From: Takakia lepidozioides | Taxonomy: Eukaryota > Streptophyta > Takakiopsida > Takakiales > Takakiaceae | Direction of reading: 5' to 3' | Assembly (NCBI GenBank): GCA_030704615.1 | Contig: CM060732.1 | Coordinates: 12,712,001 to 12,776,000 of the forward strand | DNA: 64,000 nt | Shown here: positions 1 through 11,975 of the stretch, piece after piece | Numbering within the stretch: position 1 is the stretch's first letter | How the letters are laid out: each line of letters opens with the position of its first letter | Translations under genes and position numbers: made by a program | The notes under the pieces: model-generated | Database searches by the model: none | Told to the model about the DNA's origin: nothing | The model's input: only the letters and a program-made list of their open reading frames with translations

Positions 1-1210
1 TAGATACTATTTGTTATATATTTTAATTTTTAATTGAAAAAAACTTGTAGAAATCAAATCTTAGATCGTATGACCATTTGTCCATATACTACCTAGTCAA
101 TTATATGTTTGTATATTTATTAATAAAAGATGATATCCCAAAAAACCAAAAGACAATATGCTATGGACTAATGAAAAATACCTGTTGGTGTATAAAAAAG
201 TCCATAGCCTGGTAAAAATTTGATAGATTTCCAAACTACTTTCACCTATTGAAACATTGCACAATTTCTACACATGACTTTTTGTCATTATCATAATTGG
301 TTACATTTAGATATATATATTTTTAGAGTCCATAGCACAAAAAAAATGTGCCGATGACAAAACAGTGTTTCGAGATTCAAAAGTCCATAGCATTCTTACA
401 ATTCATCCAATTTGCGAAAAAATTGTTACATTATATAGGTCTCGTAAGTGGTATACAAGAACCAATGTCCTTTATAATAAAGATGAATTATTGTGAACAA
501 AGAAAAAGATAACATGAAGCACAATCGCTGAAAAACTGCCCAATGACGTCCAAACTGAGACACCCTATCCTACAATTGCCCATGCGCCGCGGTTGATTGG
601 AGCCTCGAGGATGCGGAATTCATCTAGTCACGGTGGAGGCGACGAGGGTTATCCGGTGAGTCCGCATCCCAAAAATGGCCCTCTTTATTCGTTCCAATGT
701 GCATGCGCACGACACTTCTTATCCACTGCTTGCCGAACCCTAATTCCCACGTCTCTGTTTGTGCGAAGTGCAGGTTTAGCAATTCATGGCCCTCACTGCC
801 AACATCCGGGATTTTTTTTATTTTTTCAAAAAAAAAACCTGGGATCTTTGAGGAGGGGGCAAAATGAACCCCTTTCATTTATAGGCCATGAGACCTACAT
901 GACGATCCATGCCCACACATACCATCACGAACAATCCCACACACGGGGAAGGGCAGCGAGTTTGAACCCCGAACCACCAGGGCGACACATTGTGTTACAA
1001 AGGACTTACAATATGGACTCGAGAAGATCAAATACATATTTGTTACATAGATAACTAGTCACACCTGTTGTTACAGTAATGAGATGTTTGAGTCCTATTA
1101 TGTGCTGTTGTTTATTCATGGATCTATTATTTAGATTGTCAGGCTCTAGATAAATTTATCTTTAGCAGCCAGTTACAATTTAGAGCATTGATTTTATTGT
1201 GCAGATTGAA
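1..1210. other. AT-rich non-coding DNA, no gene recognised
   Basis: The first 500 bases are strongly AT-rich with many short stop-dense frames. The only sizeable open frame (593-1054) has no recognisable domain and an erratic composition, so I do not call it a gene. The stretch could hold the promoter of the kinase-like gene that starts at 1211. Confidence 0.6.
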
Positions 1211-3319
1211 ATGGCACCCCATTCTCAACGTAATCTGGGTGGCAAGAGGAGCAAGACAATGTCTTCGTCTTCGTCTTCTCCGAAAGTGAAAAGGGTATGT
1301 AATCTAATCTTTGATAACTAGTTCCAGTAATTATTTTAGTGCTACCATTTATTGATTTGTTGATTTGCTGATGATGTATTTCTCTTATTCCTGTAGGGAG
1401 GGTATGGAGGGTTTGTCTTGGTCCATTACAAGCTGGAAGGGGGAGAAACGATCCCTTCATGTCAACCTATACATTTTACTCAGAATGAACTTGCGAAGTG
1501 TGACAATTTGCCCGACTTCATAGAACTTTTTTTTTTTTTTAAAAACGCGTCTTTGGTTATCTCCATGCAGGAGATGTGCTCTTCCAATTTCCAGATCAAG
1601 ATGAATATATATCGACTTTTGAGGAATTCATAGAGTGCATTTCTTGGTCAACTTTTGCTGAACCCATTCCAGGGATTGTCCCTGATCGCTCAGGTACTTT
1701 CAACCAGATTGGTCATGGAGCTACAAACACAAAGAAATCAAAAGAGGAACAAAATGCTAGCAAGATACGAAGCGCATGTTCCATCGTCTATCATGGATGC
1801 ACACACGGTTCGGGACATGCAATGTTCGGTTGATGGACCCCTCTTTGGCTGTGATAGACCCTACTCTTATACTCTACCAGTGCCATTGTTGCATCTTGTG
1901 TTTGGGGAATTTGTAGATAATCTTCACAAGATATCCTTACGAACTAGAGACGACTACTCTTTTGTACGAGACTTTGCAGCACCAGTCTGAAGTTTTTCAG
2001 AAAGGAGATTGATTGTCAGGTGGAAATTAAGGAATTACTTGAACCTTACTTCAAACAGAGTATCAGAAATCACAGGATTAAGGATGGAAGTACTATGGAG
2101 ATCGATTGTTGCATCAACGGCAACACTGCGTTTCTAGTATATGCGATTCTAGAGGTGGAGAATGAGCTTGGTGCTACAAAAACGCTGAAGTATTATCAAG
2201 GTTTGACAGACTATGCAGCTAGATTCTGCTTGGAGGAGCGGAAGAATGGTGAAAATGCTTACTTCTTATCTAATTGCCATGCTTTTCTCCTTGAAGTACA
2301 AGGCCTTCACATCAGAGAGTGGAATGACATTCCTTGATCGTGTGACTTCCATTTTTTTAACGAATGTTGTAAATGTGGTCCATTCTAACGCTGAAGAAAA
2401 TTTGACTTCTATTTTCAAAGCCTTGAGATTGGGTTTGGAAAGCCTGGAAAAATTCTATGACGGCATCCAAGGCGAAATAAAAGGATCTAAACGGCTTGAC
2501 AATATTCTAAATAGGTTTGTGCCTTACTCACTTTGGCTGGAACCAAAGTTCACTTATATGACGCCTCTCGGAGGCAAGAGGCTTGTGTTTCTAGCTGAGG
2601 ATGCCAGCCAACGAAATATTGTTCTTAAATTTTGCAAAAGATATGGTGACAAGGTATGTCGTGTACTCTTGTATTCAATTGTTGATTGACATAATCCTCT
2701 TCCAATGTGACTAGTTTTTATTAATACAGTTTCTCGTTATGTATTCTTGTTTGACTAATGTTGGGTTCTTGGTTTTGATATTGGGTTTTCTAGGTACACA
2801 AAGGCATTGTATGAATTGGGCTTTGCACCTCGGCTGCTGGAGTTGTAGGTATTGGGAGGGGGCTACAATCTTATTGTGATGGAATATTTGGAGCCCGCAT
2901 GGAAACAAGAGAGAGAAGACTCCGGTCAGATGGACCGGCGTAACTAAGAGCCACTTGGAAGCAATTATCGGTGCTTAACAAAGTTGAGAAGGAAGAATGC
3001 CGTTTGGTGATTCTTGAGGTGCTAAAGAAGGTACATGCTTTATCCGTGTTTGGTCCTCCAAATCCAGGGGTCTGTTCATGGAAATGCCCGGGAGGCGAAT
3101 ATCATGGTGAGGCGTGAAGAAGGGGTTTCTTATATCAAATTTGTTGATTTCAATTGGGTTGGTCAGGAGTGTGTTAGTACTTACCCATTCAACATGAACC
3201 ATATACAGATTGTTTGGCCTGATGGAGTGGCTGATGGATTGCCTATGCACCAAAGTCATGATGTTGTTGTTGTCTCAAACCCTCCCGAACGGTTATCATT
3301 GGAAGTTATATGTAAATAA
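1211..3319 (+). pseudogene. Decayed protein-kinase-like gene
   Basis: A multi-exon gene coding a protein-kinase-like fold, now broken. The first exon starts at ATG 1211 with a basic, serine-rich leader (KRSKTMSSSSSSPKVKR) and ends at a GTATGT donor near 1294. Further exons follow acceptors near 1397 and 1570. Coding sense then jumps frame around 1695 and 2310. The kinase-like C-terminal half is clearest: a lysine strand region (FLAEDASQRNIVLKFCKRYG, 2590-2652), a catalytic-loop-like VHGNAREANIMV near 3074 and a DFNW motif near 3150. The loop has Asn where a catalytic Asp is expected. Sequence between 2790 and 3030 carries stops. The frame shifts, stops and HGN loop together point to a dead gene. 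The family is a guess from motifs. A plant or effector-type kinase-like protein is likely, the exact class unknown. Confidence 0.55.
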
Positions 3320-3332
3320 TCCAAAAAATTTG

Positions 3333-4378
3333 TGTTAGACCTATGCGATCCGCCCAACCTGTCGAGCGTCCGCACTTCGAAGATGACAATCTCCAAGCTA
3401 ACTGCGAAGTCGAGAGCTTCGAGCAAGGTGAAGGCAGTTACGGAATCATGAATGTACCAAGAGTAGCTGACTACTTTTAGTCACAATAATGAGAACGATT
3501 GCAGGGTATACGAATGAATGCAAAGACAATTATATCTTCACATCTCTCACCTGTGACTGAAAGAAGATTCTCAGTTACATAGATGAGCATATGTACCTAT
3601 TATTGAATATGGACAACTGAATAACGTCTGCTTTGACCATGTTGTATGTTTCTTTTTCAGAGAGAGCCGAATTAGCTCTCGAACACAACTGTAAGCAGAC
3701 GTTAAGTCAACATTTAACACATACAATTTCTGAAAATGTGTTGATAACTTGATACCAAGACACATGTGAACATTCTTGTTTCACATCCACGAACTTATTC
3801 CGATCTCGGATAGATGCGTGACTCTCCAGTGAAGCCCGACATTTCACGATTGGTACATGTCTTCCTCGTCATCCCTTAGTATTGATTTTCTACGATTACT
3901 AATTTGTAATCACATAAACTGCTCGTTCATCATGACTTCATCCCTTAGTGAAGCAGATGATTAAAAGTGTGTATTTCATTCTGAATATGATATAAATACA
4001 CCACAAATGCAGTCTAGAACCAATTCATAATAGACTTGTAGAATTTACATTCATGAGTTGTTGAGGCTTGGAAACTTGGCGTCCGAGAAGTAGCTGAATT
4101 ATTGAAGCATTCTGAAAGCATTGCCATAATGTTCAGCACATGAACTTGTCTTTCTAAATCATACTCGACTTAATTAGTCTTGAGTGTAGACACAAACAGT
4201 AAACTATACAAGAGTAGTCCTGAAATCGATACTGTAGCAGCTTCATGTAAATATATACACTGAGAGTGCAGGGAGAAACAACCCCCTTTTATCGATCTAC
4301 CTACCTGTCCTAACTAACTACAAAGTACCTACGAAATCGTATGAAAAACGTAATGAACAGGTGCATAAAATATCAACA
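3333..4378 (-). repeat. Candidate 3' LTR of the minus-strand Ty1/copia element
   Basis: On the minus strand the unit starts TGTTGATATTTT and ends AGGTCTAACA, matching TGTT...AACA LTR termini. It lies directly downstream of a purine-rich tract (minus strand AGGTGCAAGGGGGGG, 4379-4393), the usual position of a polypurine tract beside a 3' LTR. The copia RNase H domain lies just upstream. I found no matching 5' LTR next to the gag start at 51516, so the pair is unconfirmed and the left end is tentative. Confidence 0.45.
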
Positions 4379-5303
4379 CCCCCCCTTGCACCTGACCTCA
4401 TTGCATCCTGAAGGAATCATATACGCCCCCTGTGTCTCCACTTCTTGGTCTTCCTAATCAAATAGTTGAAGATCAAAATCTGGCCATGGCTGAAAGGTCC
4501 AACTGTCGTGACTCATTTAGGTCGCATATGCCAAATCAGTATAATCCCGGAGGGACTTTGTGACTGTGGCACTCCACTAGAATGCAATGTCCAGACATAA
4601 AAGGAATTCGACGCTGTTGAATTGGCATAAAAATGCACGTAGCTTGTCAGCACAAAGAATTCATAGACGTTCCAGGACTATTAGGTGTCGCTGACAAATC
4701 CACCATACTTAGCTTTTCTCTTAGTTTTGTAAACTGAATGCAACCCAAGGGTTTTGTCAAGATGTATGTCATCTGTTCCTTTGTTGGAATGTATGCAAGC
4801 TCAGTTTTCCCATTTTTTTGAGTCTCTCAAATGAAATGATGGGCAACGTCAATATGTTTCGTTCGATTGTGGAACACTGAGTTGAGGGCCATCTTGATGG
4901 AACTCTGGTTATCACAATTGATGAGCATGGGTGCATCATCTCGTACCTTAATCTCGTTGAATAATCTTCGTAGCCAGATAGCTTCGCATGCCGCCTCAGA
5001 CAAAGCCATGTATTCAGCTTCTGTTGAGGACCTTGCCACATACCCTTGTTTCTTGCTGCTCCATGATATGGGTCCATTTCCAAGGGTGAAAATGTACCCG
5101 GTGGTGGATTTGCGGCCATCCAAATCTCCAGCATAGTCAGTATCGACAAAACCACAAGAATTGGGCGCTTCCCCCTTTCGATAACAGATGGCCAGATTCT
5201 GAGTCCCATTTAGGTAGCGGAAGATGTGCTTAGCAGCATCAGAATGGGGACGTTGGAGAGCTTGCATATAGCGTGAAACAAGTCCCACGGCGTAGGATAT
5301 ATC
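4379..5303 (-). pseudogene. Ty1/copia pol 3' end (RNase H domain)
   Basis: End of the polyprotein of a copia retrotransposon, where RNase H degrades the RNA strand during reverse transcription. Copia hallmarks read clearly on the minus strand: SYAVGLVSRYMQ, then YLNGTQNL, GFVDTDYAGDLDGRKSTTGY, WSSKKQGYVARSSTEAEYMAL and CDNQSSIKMA, then TKHIDVAHHF. The piece starts abruptly at 5303, immediately beside a chromovirus LTR. The missing upstream codons (ending RPDI) lie at 18414-18629. The GATAT target duplication (5299-5303 and 18625-18629) shows that the chromovirus split one copia element here. It is flanked at 4379-4393 by a polypurine tract and a candidate LTR. Confidence 0.85.
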
Positions 5304-5901
5304 TGTCATGGACAAGAACATGACTGAACACAAACAAAAGATCAGACTAGAGGTACAAGACTAGACAAGAAGTCAAGGTCGGCGTGGCCGTATGCACGAT
5401 GAGTAAATAAGAATCAAGACGATCTTTATAACAATGAATAAGAGTACAAGATATTGGAACTTGAATACTGGAATGCTGGAAACTGGACTGGAGTACCTGA
5501 TACTGGAAACTGGAAACAAGAGTAGCTTGAACTGGTGTTGGCGAGATTGAAGAGTGTCCAGTCTCGCCTCCTATATATATTGGCTACTAAGAAGTCTCCT
5601 AAAAAGCTTCCCCTATGGAGGTTTCTTTATGGAGAAGTTTTCAAGAGTAAACAAAGGTTTCTTGATGGAGAAGCTTCCTTAAGCAAATGAGGTATCTTGA
5701 TGGAGAAGTTTCTCCCAAAGGAAGCTTCCTGAGCAGTTTCCCAAGTTACTTTTGGTAATTTGATAAACTCTCGATAACATGATAAGTAATGGTAAATCAT
5801 GGTAGATCATGGTAAATCATGGTAAGTCATGGTAACTTCCGGTAACTTGATAACTTATGGTATTTACTCCTGGTAAGTTCCTCTGGGATATGTCCGTGAC
5901 A
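5304..5901 (-). repeat. Chromovirus 3' LTR
   Basis: A 598-bp LTR on the minus strand. It begins TGTCACGGACAT (at 5901) and ends GTCCATGACA (at 5304), so its ends are short inverted repeats. It matches the plus-strand LTR at 18630-19264 along its length, including a cluster of GGTAAATCATGGTA-like short repeats near 5790-5830. The flank is copia sequence with the target duplication ATATC (5299-5303). Confidence 0.85.
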
Positions 5902-5916
5902 TCATCCCCTCCTTTA
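5902..5916 (-). other. Polypurine tract of the chromovirus
   Basis: On the minus strand AAAGGAGGGGATGA sits immediately upstream of the 3' LTR start. This is the primer site for second-strand synthesis in LTR retrotransposons. Confidence 0.7.
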
Positions 5917-6475
5917 GCACCGAGTTCCTCGAGGAGCGATAAAATCTTGGACTTGCTTAGAGTTGGAGAAAATCCAAAATCCGGCGAATGATATTTGGCT
6001 CTTCGTTCTTGACTCAAATGATTTATAGGTCCCTGCAATCATCGATAGTGTCTAACAAGTGATTTGAGCATTCTGATTTTCGAAGCTGCCTTCAAACATG
6101 ATTTCGTTGTCATCTGGGTCCGAAGCCTCAACCTCCAACAGAATTATCAGACTTCGAACTCACGCCGATGCTCCACTTGTCGTCGTACGGGATCCAGACG
6201 AGGAAGTACGCGTCGCATTGATGGCCCATCGTCTCGAGAGCATCGGCGTGATGTTGAAGGTCGTGAGAGTCGGAATGGCTGATCTGGTAGTTGGGTAAGC
6301 GACAGCTCCAATGTACCTGGTTCCTGTGACTCCATGTTATCAATACAAGATGCAAGAGTGCTGGAAGTGTAGCTATATATACTGATGTGTGGTGCTCCTC
6401 CATCCTTAGCGTGTATCAGGTATATTGAATATGGAGTCTTCACCTTAAAGCTAACTTGGCTGATATCATCGTTGT
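5917..6475 (-). other. Chromovirus 3' untranslated stretch
   Basis: Lies between the chromodomain stop and the polypurine tract. Several short open frames occur on both strands (for example 6064-6298) but none has a recognisable domain. I treat it as the element's 3' non-coding region. Confidence 0.5.
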
Positions 6476-6481
6476 GACGTC

Positions 6482-7978
6482 TTATTGACGTGTAGCTCGG
6501 GGCTTAGTTGGATATCGTTGATGAAACTCTTGGACTTTGTCAGATGCATTGGCGAGGTTGGATGAAGGTTCCCACGTTCGTTCGCTGATGTTATAGCATT
6601 TCCAATGTACGAAATACTCAAGACGTTTATACTTGATGCGAGAGTCTAGGACTTCGTCGACTTCATACTCAATTTCTTGATTGATTTCGATTGGTGGAGG
6701 TGGTACGGAGACTCTCCCTAGAATATTCGATGGATGATACAACTCCAATAATGAAACATGAAAGACTGACTGGATGGATGCGCATACTTCGTGGGAATTC
6801 AAGCCGAAAACTGACCGGATTTATTTGTCGAATAATTTTGAATGGTCCCAGGCGTTGATAATCCAACTTCCTTGATGGTCGCGAGGTTTGTATGTCCCGT
6901 CGAAGAAGCCACACACGATCTCTGACCTTGAACTGGGGTTGGAGTTGGCGACGTTGATCTGCATACTCCTTGTATTGTTTTTGAGCTTCTGCGAGGTGGA
7001 ATGTAAGCTCCTTGTGAATCATAGCAAGATGAGTAGCAAGGGTTTCTGCAGCAGGGCTTCCAATAGTCTTCATGTGGAAAGGGTTTGCTCGAGGATGATT
7101 ACCATAATTGGAGAAAAATGGAGTTTACTTGGTCGAAGAATGTATAGTGTTGTTGTAGGCAAACTCAGCCAATGACAGAAGGTCCGTCTAATTATCTTGG
7201 TGATAATTTATTGTACAGCGAAGATACTGCTCCAAAATCTGGTTTATACGTTCGGTTTGACCATCAGTGTGTGGATGATTAGCTGTAGAGAGGTTGATCT
7301 TAGTATCCAATATATAAAATAATCCCCTCCAGAAATTTGATATGAACTGTGGTCCTCGATCAAATACGATGTCCTTCGGGAGTCCATGAATGCGGTAGAT
7401 ATTATTGAGGAAGAGTCTTGCAGTTTCCTCGCCGATAACCGTCTTATTACATGGAATGAAATGTGTCATCTTCGTAAAATGATCTACAATAACAAAGATT
7501 GAATCGGTGATATTGGAAATTGGAAGGTGCGTAATAAAGTCCATAGACACAGACGACCATGGCCCTTGGGAATGGGTAATGGTCGAAGAAGGCCGTAAGG
7601 TCAATGTCGTGGTCCCTTCGCTCTAGCACACGTGTCGCAAGATTTTATAAATTCTTTCACGAGTTTCTACATCTGCGGCCACCAATAGTCCCTAGATATC
7701 AATTCCATTGTTTTGTTGAAGCCGAAATGTCCTGCAGCCAGAAGATCATGACATATTTGAAGAATTCGAAGTCGTGTAGATCCTGGAGGTACATAGAGAA
7801 GTCCCTTAAAATAAAGTAAGCCATCTTTGAATTTGAAGTCGTTTGTAACATGCGGGTTGTCTCGAGGTCGATTTAGTTGACTTCGTAGTGTCGTGGCAAA
7901 TTGGTCGCTCTTCAGTGCTTCCTGAATCTTCTTTATGATCTCTACATCGTCATAGGTGGACATAGATAACATATTCAA
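6482..7978 (-). pseudogene. Ty3/gypsy integrase with C-terminal chromodomain
   Basis: Integrase of a chromovirus, which inserts element cDNA and is steered by a chromodomain that reads histone marks. Order on the minus strand: a zinc-binding HHCC region (CHDLLAAGHFGFNKTMELISRDYWWP, 7690-7765), a catalytic core with Asp in SMDFITHLP (about 7540), Asp in FDRGPQF (about 7360) and Glu in TDGQTERINQ (about 7250), a GPY/F-like region (RLGPFKI, near 6860), then a chromodomain at 6482-6690 (YEVDEVLDSR, LEYFVHWKCY, RTWEPSSNL). Frame changes near 7667, 7188 and 6700 show decay. It continues directly from the RT-RNase H region and is followed by the polypurine tract and 3' LTR. Confidence 0.85.
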
Positions 7979-9497
7979 TTAGAGATTTGCTGGTTTCAAG
8001 ATGATGAATTTCTGTTGGTCAAAAGTTGCATCCCCTTCTTTTGGCGCAAGATACGATCGTCGAGAAAGAGCATCTGGTTTTCCTTGGAGATGTCCGGGAC
8101 GGTAGGTAATAACAAAATCAAACATTGCTAGTGACATACTCCATCTCGCTTGACGTCGATTCAAAACACGAGCACTCATAAAATACTCGAGGTTTTTGTG
8201 ATCGGTATAGACAGTAACCAGATGTTTAGCTCCCTTCAATAGATGACGTCACTCCTCAAAAACATCGATAATCGCTAGAAGTTCTTTGTCATGGATTCAT
8301 AATTGATCTCCGCAGCGGAAAATTTGCGAGAACGAAAACCAACAGGGTGAAATCGGCCATCTGCACCGTGTTGAGAGAGTACCGCGCCAAGTGCGAAGTC
8401 CGATGCATCTGCTTCCAAAAATAATGGTTTAGATGGGTCTGCATGTACTAGTATTGGAGCCGTTGTAAATGTCTGCTTCAGCCTTTCAAATGCTTGGTCA
8501 GCCTTCTCATCCCATACAAATTTGTCCTTCCCTATGAAACATGTCAATGGTGCAGCAATTTTGGAGTAGTCCTTGATGAAGATTATATAGAAATTAGCAA
8601 ATCCTAGAAACAATTGTACATCTCGGACCGTTGGTTTAATTCACTCGATGATGGTTTGTATTTTCTTCTGATCCATAAAGACTCATTTGTCGAAAATAAT
8701 GTAGCCCAAAAATTCGACTTCAGATTGGTGGAAAAGACATTTTTTCAACTTGACATATAGTTTTTTCTCCCTCAATTTATCAAGGACAAGGCACATGACG
8801 ACCATGTTCTTCTTCATTCTGTGAAAATATCAAAATGTCGTCCAAATATATGACTACAAAGTCATCTAAAAATTCTTGAAAAATGTCATTCATCATGTGT
8901 TGAAAAATTGCTGGAGCATTTGTAAGACCGAAAGATATAACACTGTATTCGAAATGTCCGTACCTTGTGCGAAAAGCAGTCTTCCATTCGTCTCATTCTC
9001 TTATTCGTACAAGGTTGTAAGCTCATTTCAAGTCAATCTTTGTGAAAAAATTTGCTCGTCCAAGTTGTTCGAGGAGTCCGGAAATCAATGGTAGTGGGTA
9101 ACGATTTTTTATAGTGACTTTGTTGAGCCCACGATAGTCCACACACATGCGTAACGATCCGTCCTTCTTCTTCACAAATAAGATAGGTGCTCCCGCGAGT
9201 GATTTTGAATGTCGAATGAAATTTTTTGACAAATTTTTCATCAATGTATTCGCGTAAAGCAGCTAGCTCCGTCTGAGATAAATTGTAGATCGGGCTGAAT
9301 GGTGGTTGACTTCATTCTTGCAACTCAACTGCACAATCATAAGCTCGATGTTCTGGCAACATGTATGCATTTTTCTTCTCGAAGACATCCTTGAAATCTT
9401 GATATTGAGTGGGTAATGTCGAAGTACCTTGGTCTGTTGTGGTTTTGATCGGAGTCGCATAAAGTGCAAATGTCGCGTCTTTCTTCGTAGTTCTCAT
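7979..9497 (-). pseudogene. Ty3/gypsy reverse transcriptase and RNase H
   Basis: Reverse transcriptase and RNase H of the same chromovirus, on the minus strand. Visible pieces are a pre-RT linker (YDCAVELQE, 9312-9340), an RT fingers block ([23 protein letters not shown] near 9150), a connection block (FLGFANFY near 8610, WDEKADQAFERLKQ, ADASDFALGAVLSQHGADG) and RNase H ([12 protein letters not shown] near 8210, [11 protein letters not shown] near 8080). Several frame shifts and stops between 8640 and 9020 remove the continuous catalytic palm. The copy is non-functional. Confidence 0.85.
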
Positions 9498-9993
9498 GAA
9501 GGCTCTAGCTCCAAGAAACAGAGGTTGAATACCTTTGGTACTTTTGCATTTTTGTCTTGCCGAAATTTCTGTGATCGCCAGTCGATGTTAGGATTATGAA
9601 GTACAAACCAAGGAAGTCCAAGGATCACAGGATTCGTTGGAGACTGGATGACATTGAAAACAATCTGTGATGCTTGATTTTTAAGCTTCACTTCAAGGGG
9701 TCGAATTTCATGGTCAATATTTCCTGATGCTAACGGTCGTCCATCGATGACTTCAACAGAGGCCGAGAATTTCTTTCTTAAGAGTGTTAAATTGTGTTGT
9801 TTCGCAAAGTCTTTGTCAATAAAACACGTTGAAGCGCCCGAGTCCAAAAGTGCTTCTACGGAGATATCTCGATTTTGCATCCTGATTTTTACTGGAACTA
9901 TAAAACAAGGTACATGGTCTGGAGGTAGAAAGAGACAATTTTTTGTGAGGAATTTGGGGTGTCCAGCCGCATGGTCCCTACTGTGACTAGACA
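9494..9993 (-). pseudogene. Ty3/gypsy aspartic protease
   Basis: Retroviral-type aspartic protease that would mature the Gag-Pol polyprotein. The active site ALLDSGAS lies near 9845 on the minus strand, followed by flap-side sequence (VILGLPWFVLHNPNIDWRSQ near 9600). The open frame runs on to 10054, but bases beyond about 9993 belong to breakpoint filler and to the inverted-repeat arm. I therefore end the element here. The preceding Gag zinc knuckle lies far away at 31560-31610 on the opposite strand because of the inversion. Confidence 0.8.
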
Positions 9994-10027
9994 GTGAAGA
10001 ACACAAATATCCACAAATATCCACAAA
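9994..10027. other. Breakpoint filler sequence
   Basis: Holds GTGAAGAACACAAATATCC (9994-10012), identical to 15716-15734 at the inner edge of the left inverted-repeat arm, followed by two more copies of the 10-mer ACAAATATCC or part of it. Such templated filler is typical of error-prone end joining. Confidence 0.6.
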
Positions 10028-10102
10028 TATGTTCTCCACCTGTAACAGTTCCATAAATGTGCCGCAAAAATACTTGAAACATCATATGATCATGAAAACG
10101 TG

Positions 10103-11692
10103 ATGTTGCAGAGAACGCTTCCAAAACTTTTCATGCTCATTGGGTTTTTCAAGGATTTTCTAGGTACACTCTTGGAACTGTTCCTGGTGGAGAACATGAA
10201 CAGATTGGACAAATTTGACTTGGAGGAGCACCGCATTCCGAAGCAGGAGACACTACAGAAAGAGCTTCAAATTACAATGCAAAACAAGATGGACGGAGAT
10301 AAATTGACAATTGAATCATCACTTGGTGTATAGTATAATTGACAAGATAATTGTGACTATTGTTTCATCTCAAAATTAATATCAAATATCGAATGAAATG
10401 TCTAACTTTGGCCCTGATAATTTTCGTAGGAATTTATGCAAGCATGTCAACTCATACTGGAGATGAGTAGCGTGAAGGAGGCCATGGTTCTGGTTCTCTG
10501 TGACGAAGGCGTATGGAACCTGTGGGAGGAGGTTTTCAAACAGTGGGAACAAATGAAGCTTATTGATATTTTCGGGATTCAGTGTAAGGGTGAACAGCTA
10601 CCGCTGACTAAAACCGCTATCGCGAAACTGCAAGGACTTAACAGCTGGCAGTTGAAAAGAGTGGCGGAGAAAATCCTAAACAGAGACATTTGCATTCGGG
10701 GAACGAAATTCAAGGGCGCGGACAAATCCAAAAACGCAATGAGTGCGTATATTGACCAAATGAAATTGCGACGGTTTATTATCGACGATGTAATGGAAGT
10801 CTTAGGGTGGCCTCGGAGGAGCAAACAGAACCCGGAACCATATACCAAACATGAGTGGCGGGATGTTAAAAAAAAATACAACTTCAACAAAGTTGTGTTT
10901 GAAACATTTCGAGATAGGCTCGGGAACGACTACATTGTTAGCAAACAGAAGATGAATATGGAGACGCAGCCAATGACTGCTGCCTTCACGAAGTATGTCT
11001 TGTTGTGCAAGCAGACCTTCGAGGATAACCAGAATGCCCTGGCGATTCTACGCACGAGCTTCAGGTCCCATTACACACAGCTGGGGGGGAACCAGAAATT
11101 TGCTGATGCCAAATCACGGTTGGGACTTGCACCAAAGAATCGGTTTGATGACATATCCATGGTGTTCGTCAATACATTTTGTGATGATGACTCTGTTGTC
11201 TTCGAGACAAATGACTACTCAAATATCTTGGATGCTTTTGTGGCTCGGCAGCTCATGTCCAGTGCTTTTGTGTTTTTCTCCACACAAGAATCATCGGGAA
11301 ATCTTGTGTCATACATCCGGAATGGCCCTGGATCAAAATCGTTTATTGTCCGACAGGGTTATTACATTCCCGGCAAGTTTGAATCACCTTACAGGAGCTG
11401 CACGACTATTTTCTCCCGGACGGTCCTCTGCCTCGACTACGTATTTCCGGCAACAGCTGAGGAGATGGTGAATCCGGACGACCACATTCAAACTGTTTTG
11501 TTATCGCCGGATCCAATTAATCCCGTTATCCAAGGACCAGATGTAGACCCGACCTCGCAGGAGAAGGAGTGCAAGACTTACAATCATGAGCCGAGGCCGA
11601 ACACCTACGATTACCTGGTTTTTTTTTTTTGCAGGGACGGAATGTCTTGTGTGAACATTTTCGGAGGACTGGCAATGACATACGTTCTGCTT
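10103..11692 (+). CDS. 446-residue protein of the TIR element, with short upstream exon
   Basis: Two exons. The first runs 10103-10326 (basic, ends at a GTATAG donor). The second starts after TTTTCGTAG at 10430 and runs to a GTAAGT donor at 11693. The second exon is open for 446 codons from ATG 10436 in this arm, while the right-arm copy (35582-37252) is frameshifted. The product is soluble-looking, without signal peptide or membrane segment. I do not recognise the family. In element order it follows the possible ParB-like exons (37577-38700). A poly-T plus GCAG run at 11618-11634 near the C-terminus may be a true acceptor, in which case the last 40 residues are an artefact. A link to DNA modification or DNA binding is possible from context but unproven. 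Confidence 0.6.
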
Positions 11693-11812
11693 GTAAGTGG
11701 ATTCTGCATCTTGGAATTGTCTGTGTTTTCAGTTTTCCCGGATTTAACTCTCGTATTATTGACGTTGTCGAAATAGCATGTTTAACCTGTGTCTGATTGT
11801 TTCCATTTTGTT

Positions 11813-11836
11813 AACCTCCACTGGGCAGTGGAGGTT
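11813..11836. repeat. 24-bp palindrome, perfect arms, GG centre
   Basis: AACCTCCACTG, GG, CAGTGGAGGTT. Lies inside the 283-bp intron 11693-11975. Partner of 35522-35545 in the other arm. Confidence 0.95.
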
Positions 11837-11975
11837 CATGTTATTGGAGTTGTGGGTGTTTTGGGTGTTTGTTATTCTGCAGATTGGTGTGTTTAGTAGT
11901 TGTCTCAAAAGAAAGCCTATCGATGGTTGGTGTTCGTCGGATTTATTTTGATATCATTGTTTGGTTTCATTGCAG

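Noticed and set aside
593-1054. 153-codon open frame
   Set aside because: No domain, odd composition, overlaps another frame on the opposite strand and shows no splice or promoter context.
11813-11836. The 24-bp palindrome as a MITE or an intrinsic terminator
   Set aside because: No internal sequence, no target duplication and no conserved flanks, so not a MITE. The nuclear plant context and lack of a T tract argue against a bacterial-type terminator.
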